NCBI GenBank assembly: GCA_903934745.1
Contig: CAIZOZ010000508.1
Coordinates: forward strand, 1 to 9,183
Direction: 5' to 3'
DNA from: an uncultured cyanobacterium
Lineage (GTDB): Bacteria; Cyanobacteriota; Cyanobacteriia; PCC-6307; Cyanobiaceae
Length of the DNA: 9,183 nt
A program made the translations under genes and the position numbers. The notes under the pieces were generated by a model. That model worked only from the letters and a program-made list of their open reading frames with translations, did not search any database and was not told where the DNA came from. Positions 6,756 through 9,183 of the stretch are shown one piece after another. The stretch's first letter is position 1; each line of letters begins with the position of its first letter.

Positions 6756-8018
6756 ATGAACATGGTCGGTGGGCATCTTGAAGTCCAGTCTTTCCTAACG
6801 GTGACGCTGGCTATTCTCGTCCTTTTCATTGGCAAAGCCCTCAACAATCGTATCCGCCTGCTGCGGGAGTACACCATTCCCGAACCGGTCAGTGGCGGCC
6901 TGCTGGTGGCCCTGCTGATCACCCTGCTGCATTTCGGCTTTGGGCTTGAGATCAGCTTCGGCATGCGGGCCCGCGATCTGCTGCTCGTCTACTTCTTCAC
7001 CACTGTGGGCCTGAATGCCAGCTTCGGGGACCTCCGCCGTGGCGGCCGCTCCCTGGTGGTGCTGCTGGTTCTGACGGTGGTGTTGATGCTGGCCCAGAAC
7101 CTCCTGGGCGTCACCCTGGCGCGCTGGAGTGGCCTGCCAGCCGCCACCGGTCTGCTGGTGGGCACGGTGTCGCTGATCGGGGGCCACGGCACCACGATCG
7201 CCTGGGCGCCGCAGTTCGCCTCCGAGCAGGGGGTCACCAATGCCTTGGAGATCGGCATTGCCGCCGCCACCTTCGGCCTGATCCTCGCCAGTGCCAGCGG
7301 TGGGCCGATCGCCCGGTTCCTGATTCACCGCCACGGTCTGGCCGCACCCGGCGTCCAGCCAACAGTTGAGCGGCAGTACCAGTCGGGCACCGCCGCCAGG
7401 GAAGGCGACCCCTCCCTGGAGGCCGGCGTGGGTGGCGAGGTGATCGGCTCCCACGAGTTTCTGGGAGCGGTGCTCGCCATCAACATCTGCATCATCCTTG
7501 GCTCGATCCTGCAGGGACTGATCCGCGATCTCGGTCTGTTTCTGCCGTTGTTCGTGCCCTGCCTGATCGTGGGCATCCTGCTCAGCAACCTGTTGCCACG
7601 CCGACGGCCGTGGTTCCGATTTCGCTGGCCCTCCCGTACGCCGGCCCTGTCCCTGATTGCCGACATCTCCCTTGGGGCCTTTCTGGCGATGTCACTGATG
7701 ACGATCCAGTTCTGGACCCTGGTGGACCTGGCGGGCCCGATCCTGCTGATCCTGATCGCCCAGTTCCTGCTCTCCCTGCTGATCAATCTGTTGCTGGTGT
7801 TTCCCCTGCTCGGTGGCACCTACGACGCCGCCGTGATCGCAGCAGGCTTCAGCGGCTTCACCCTGGGCTCCACCCCCACCGCCATGGCCAACATGACCGC
7901 TGTGACCCAGCGGTTCGGCCCCTCCCCCAAGGCATTCATCGTGCTGCCGCTGGTCTCAGCCTTCTTCATCGACCTGCTGAATGCGGTGCTGATCCCCTTC
8001 TTCCTGCATCAGCTCTGA
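6756..8018 (+). CDS. gltS: sodium/glutamate symporter GltS
   Basis: A 420-residue inner-membrane carrier of the ESS family that imports glutamate with sodium. It is highly hydrophobic with about ten membrane segments in two inverted halves. Diagnostic stretches are IPEPVSGGLLVAL (41-53), YFFTTVGLNASF (79-90), the first-half re-entrant motif IGGHGTTIAWAP (141-152), SGGPIARFLI (181-190), and in the second half SLGAFLAMSLM (305-315), GSTPTAMANMTAVTQRFGPS (371-390) and the final SAFFIDLLNAVLIPFF. The polar linker between halves, about residues 191-232, is rich in Gly, Glu and Arg and should be cytoplasmic. Length is slightly above the roughly 400 residues of E. coli GltS. The gene stands alone on its strand and faces a glutaminase remnant on the other. 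The family call is strong; substrate rests on homology. Confidence 0.95.
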   Translation: MNMVGGHLEVQSFLTVTLAILVLFIGKALNNRIRLLREYTIPEPVSGGLLVALLITLLHFGFGLEISFGMRARDLLLVYFFTTVGLNASFGDLRRGGRSLVVLLVLTVVLMLAQNLLGVTLARWSGLPAATGLLVGTVSLIGGHGTTIAWAPQFASEQGVTNALEIGIAAATFGLILASASGGPIARFLIHRHGLAAPGVQPTVERQYQSGTAAREGDPSLEAGVGGEVIGSHEFLGAVLAINICIILGSILQGLIRDLGLFLPLFVPCLIVGILLSNLLPRRRPWFRFRWPSRTPALSLIADISLGAFLAMSLMTIQFWTLVDLAGPILLILIAQFLLSLLINLLLVFPLLGGTYDAAVIAAGFSGFTLGSTPTAMANMTAVTQRFGPSPKAFIVLPLVSAFFIDLLNAVLIPFFLHQL

Positions 8019-8021
8019 ACA

Positions 8022-8035
8022 GGCCTGAAAGGGCC
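8022..8035 (+). terminator. weak hairpin after gltS
   Basis: GGCCT-GAAA-GGGCC, starting 4 nt after the gltS stop, can form a 5-bp stem (one T-G pair) capped by a GAAA tetraloop. There is no following T-run, so intrinsic termination would be inefficient; it may only protect the 3' end. Confidence 0.25.
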
Positions 8036-8070
8036 GCCACGAACCTGCCGCCAATCGGGGAGCGTCGCCC

Positions 8071-8345
8071 TCAGGCGAGCTGCACTGGCCTGGAGGCAAA
8101 CAGATTCAGTGGTGATCATCACGGCCAGAACATGCCGGCAGATCAGGGGCTTGATCAGCTGTTCACCGCTGTGGAGCTGGCAACCGCCGTTGGGAAGGGT
8201 AGTGCTCATCAAAGCCAGGTCCCGCGCGGTGACGTTGACCGCACACTGGTGGGTCTGGAGATCGCTGCTGACCAGCAGGGCGGGAGAACCCCGTTCTGGA
8301 TGAAGGCCCACGGCCCACTGGCGAATCCCCTGGCCGGTCTAGACC
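8071..8345 (-). pseudogene. glutaminase remnant, frameshifted and internally deleted
   Basis: The minus strand here carries pieces of a serine-dependent beta-lactamase-fold glutaminase (GlsA family, glutamine to glutamate plus ammonia) in more than one frame. The longest piece, 8257-8105, reads QTHQC, then VNVTARDLALMSTTLPNGG (8239-8183), then SGEQLIKPLICRHVLAVM (8170-8117). This matches my recollection of the family's late segment (RQC..LVTARDLA.MAATLANGG.NP.TGE......CR.VLAVM.TAG). Upstream, a second frame gives AFIQNGVLP (8307-8281), resembling the preceding helix, so a frameshift lies near 8280. Downstream, a shifted frame gives LNLFASRPVQLA then a stop at 8071-8073, resembling a glutaminase C-terminus; the conserved KSGVSGGI region expected between is absent, implying a deletion near 8107. 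The N-terminal catalytic two-thirds (SISK etc.) is missing. Recognition is from memory of family consensus, not from a search. Confidence 0.75.
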
Positions 8346-8376
8346 CAGTCGGAGGGGACTGCAGAGTGCTCCCCGA

Positions 8377-9138
8377 TCAGCTCTCGGCGAGCCGCTCCCA
8401 GGGCAGACGGGGCAGGCGGTAGAGCGCCTCCCGCTGAGCTTCACTCCAGATCTCGATCACGCTGGAAAGCACGGGATCATCGGCCTCAATCTTGAGTTGA
8501 TGCCCAATCGTCAGACTCCCCGCCTGGATGAGCGCCAGCTCGAAGGGAGGTCCGACGCTGAGATTGGAGCGCTGGGTGAGCACCTGGGAGACCAGACAGA
8601 GCTGGGCTGCATCCTCCAGAGAGAGGTTGGTACGGCCGATGTTATCGAGTGGAGGTTTGCCGTATTTGCTCTCACCGATCTGCAGGAAGGGGGTCTCAGG
8701 TGTCGCCATGATTGCATTGCCCTGGGGGTAAATCAGATACAGACCATGGGGTTCACTGCCGATCTGGCCAGCCAAGATGAAGGAAGCAGCCCCACTGGCT
8801 CCTGCCTTGCGAAGCATCGGCTCACTCTCGCTCTGAACGGCGACACTGACGCGGCCGACATAGGCGGCGGCCTCAAAGAAATAATCGCAATGCCTCAGGT
8901 CCCTGGCAGCACCAAGCTCAAGTTCACCAGGTCGGTCCAGATCGCGGCGGATCCAGTTGATCACAGCCTGGGTGGTGGCCAGGCTACCCGCTGCCAGCAG
9001 CACGAACAGCCGATCCGGAGCCGGCTGAAAAAGATGCATCTTGCTATAGGTGGAGATGTAGTCGACGCCCGCATTGGTGCGGGAATCCGAGGCCAGAACA
9101 AGGCCATTCTCCAACCAGTAGCCAATGCAATAGGTCAT
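8377..9138 (-). CDS. Anbu-type bacterial proteasome homologue (Ntn hydrolase)
   Basis: A 253-residue protein of the Anbu/BPH branch of the proteasome/HslV family, N-terminal nucleophile hydrolases whose first residue after Met removal is the catalytic threonine. ATG 9138 is chosen over GTG 9171 because it puts Thr2 directly after the initiator, as the mechanism requires. MTYCIG is followed by LASDSRTNAGVDY with Asp18 and by STYSKMH with Lys34, the equivalents of proteasomal Thr1/Asp17/Lys33. Further family marks are AGSLATTQ (50-57), FILAGQI (120-126) and IGESKYGKPPLD (154-165). All catalytic positions appear intact. Anbu usually lies at the end of a cluster with transglutaminase-like, alpha-E and circularly permuted ATP-grasp proteins; such neighbours would lie beyond the right edge. 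Physiological substrate is not established. Downstream is the glutaminase relic. Confidence 0.92.
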   Translation of the reverse strand: MTYCIGYWLENGLVLASDSRTNAGVDYISTYSKMHLFQPAPDRLFVLLAAGSLATTQAVINWIRRDLDRPGELELGAARDLRHCDYFFEAAAYVGRVSVAVQSESEPMLRKAGASGAASFILAGQIGSEPHGLYLIYPQGNAIMATPETPFLQIGESKYGKPPLDNIGRTNLSLEDAAQLCLVSQVLTQRSNLSVGPPFELALIQAGSLTIGHQLKIEADDPVLSSVIEIWSEAQREALYRLPRLPWERLAES

Positions 9139-9183
9139 CGCGTCAGGCACCAGCTGGTGAGCCAGTTTCACACGATCGCGGCC

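Noticed and set aside
8009..8311. 100-residue minus-strand frame as an intact hypothetical gene
   Set aside because: It begins at a GTG inside sequence whose similarity to glutaminase continues in another frame, and its end runs past the relic's stop into the gltS 3' end. It is better explained as part of the glutaminase remnant.
8354..8374. Possible terminator hairpin after the Anbu gene (GGGG-ACT-GCAG-AGT-GCT-CCCC)
   Set aside because: The stem needs a 3-nt bulge and there is no T-run on the minus strand, so it does not meet the usual criteria for an intrinsic terminator.
1..9183. tRNA, rRNA, insertion sequence, CRISPR array or attachment site
   Set aside because: No tRNA-like cloverleaf, transposase motifs, regularly spaced repeats or paired terminal repeats were seen on either strand.

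Overview
The window is GC-rich, densely coded bacterial DNA. It most resembles a high-GC unicellular cyanobacterium of the Synechococcus/Cyanobium type. The reasons are a DUF4912 C-terminus of cyanobacterial style, a short membrane gene fused to it by stop/start overlap, several small secreted proteins without recognisable families, weak or absent Shine-Dalgarno sequences at most starts, and two GCGATCGC (HIP1) octamers. The genus assignment is inference.

Layout, left to right. (1) 3-481 (+): the end of a DUF4912 protein, translationally coupled to a 68-residue two-helix membrane protein. (2) 554-4043 (+): a tightly packed run, probably an operon, encoding a two-HKD phospholipase-D-like lipoprotein, an 80-residue helical protein, a class A FAD monooxygenase (which may start at CTG inside a CTGA overlap), and a secreted four-cysteine protein. 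(3) 4062-4481 (-): another small exported protein, convergent with the previous one. (4) 4577-6235 (+): alpha-phosphoglucomutase, divergent from (3) across about 95 bp. (5) 6236-6755: about 520 bp with no convincing gene, ending in a lower-GC leader with a good ribosome binding site. (6) 6756-8018 (+): a GltS-type sodium/glutamate symporter. (7) about 8071-8345 (-): a broken glutaminase remnant, read across several frames and lacking most of the protein. (8) 8377-9138 (-): an Anbu-type bacterial proteasome homologue with the expected catalytic Thr2/Asp18/Lys33-equivalent residues.

Functionally, phosphoglucomutase links glucose-6-phosphate to glucose-1-phosphate for glycogen and envelope sugars. 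The most notable point is a decayed glutaminase (glutamine to glutamate plus ammonia) lying tail-to-tail with an intact glutamate symporter. This suggests a former glutamine/glutamate utilisation locus of which only transport survives. Anbu normally sits in a conserved cluster (transglutaminase-like, alpha-E and ATP-grasp proteins) that would lie just beyond the right edge. I did not find a clearly new multi-gene system; the glutaminase relic and the PLD-lipoprotein/flavin-monooxygenase operon are the best leads.
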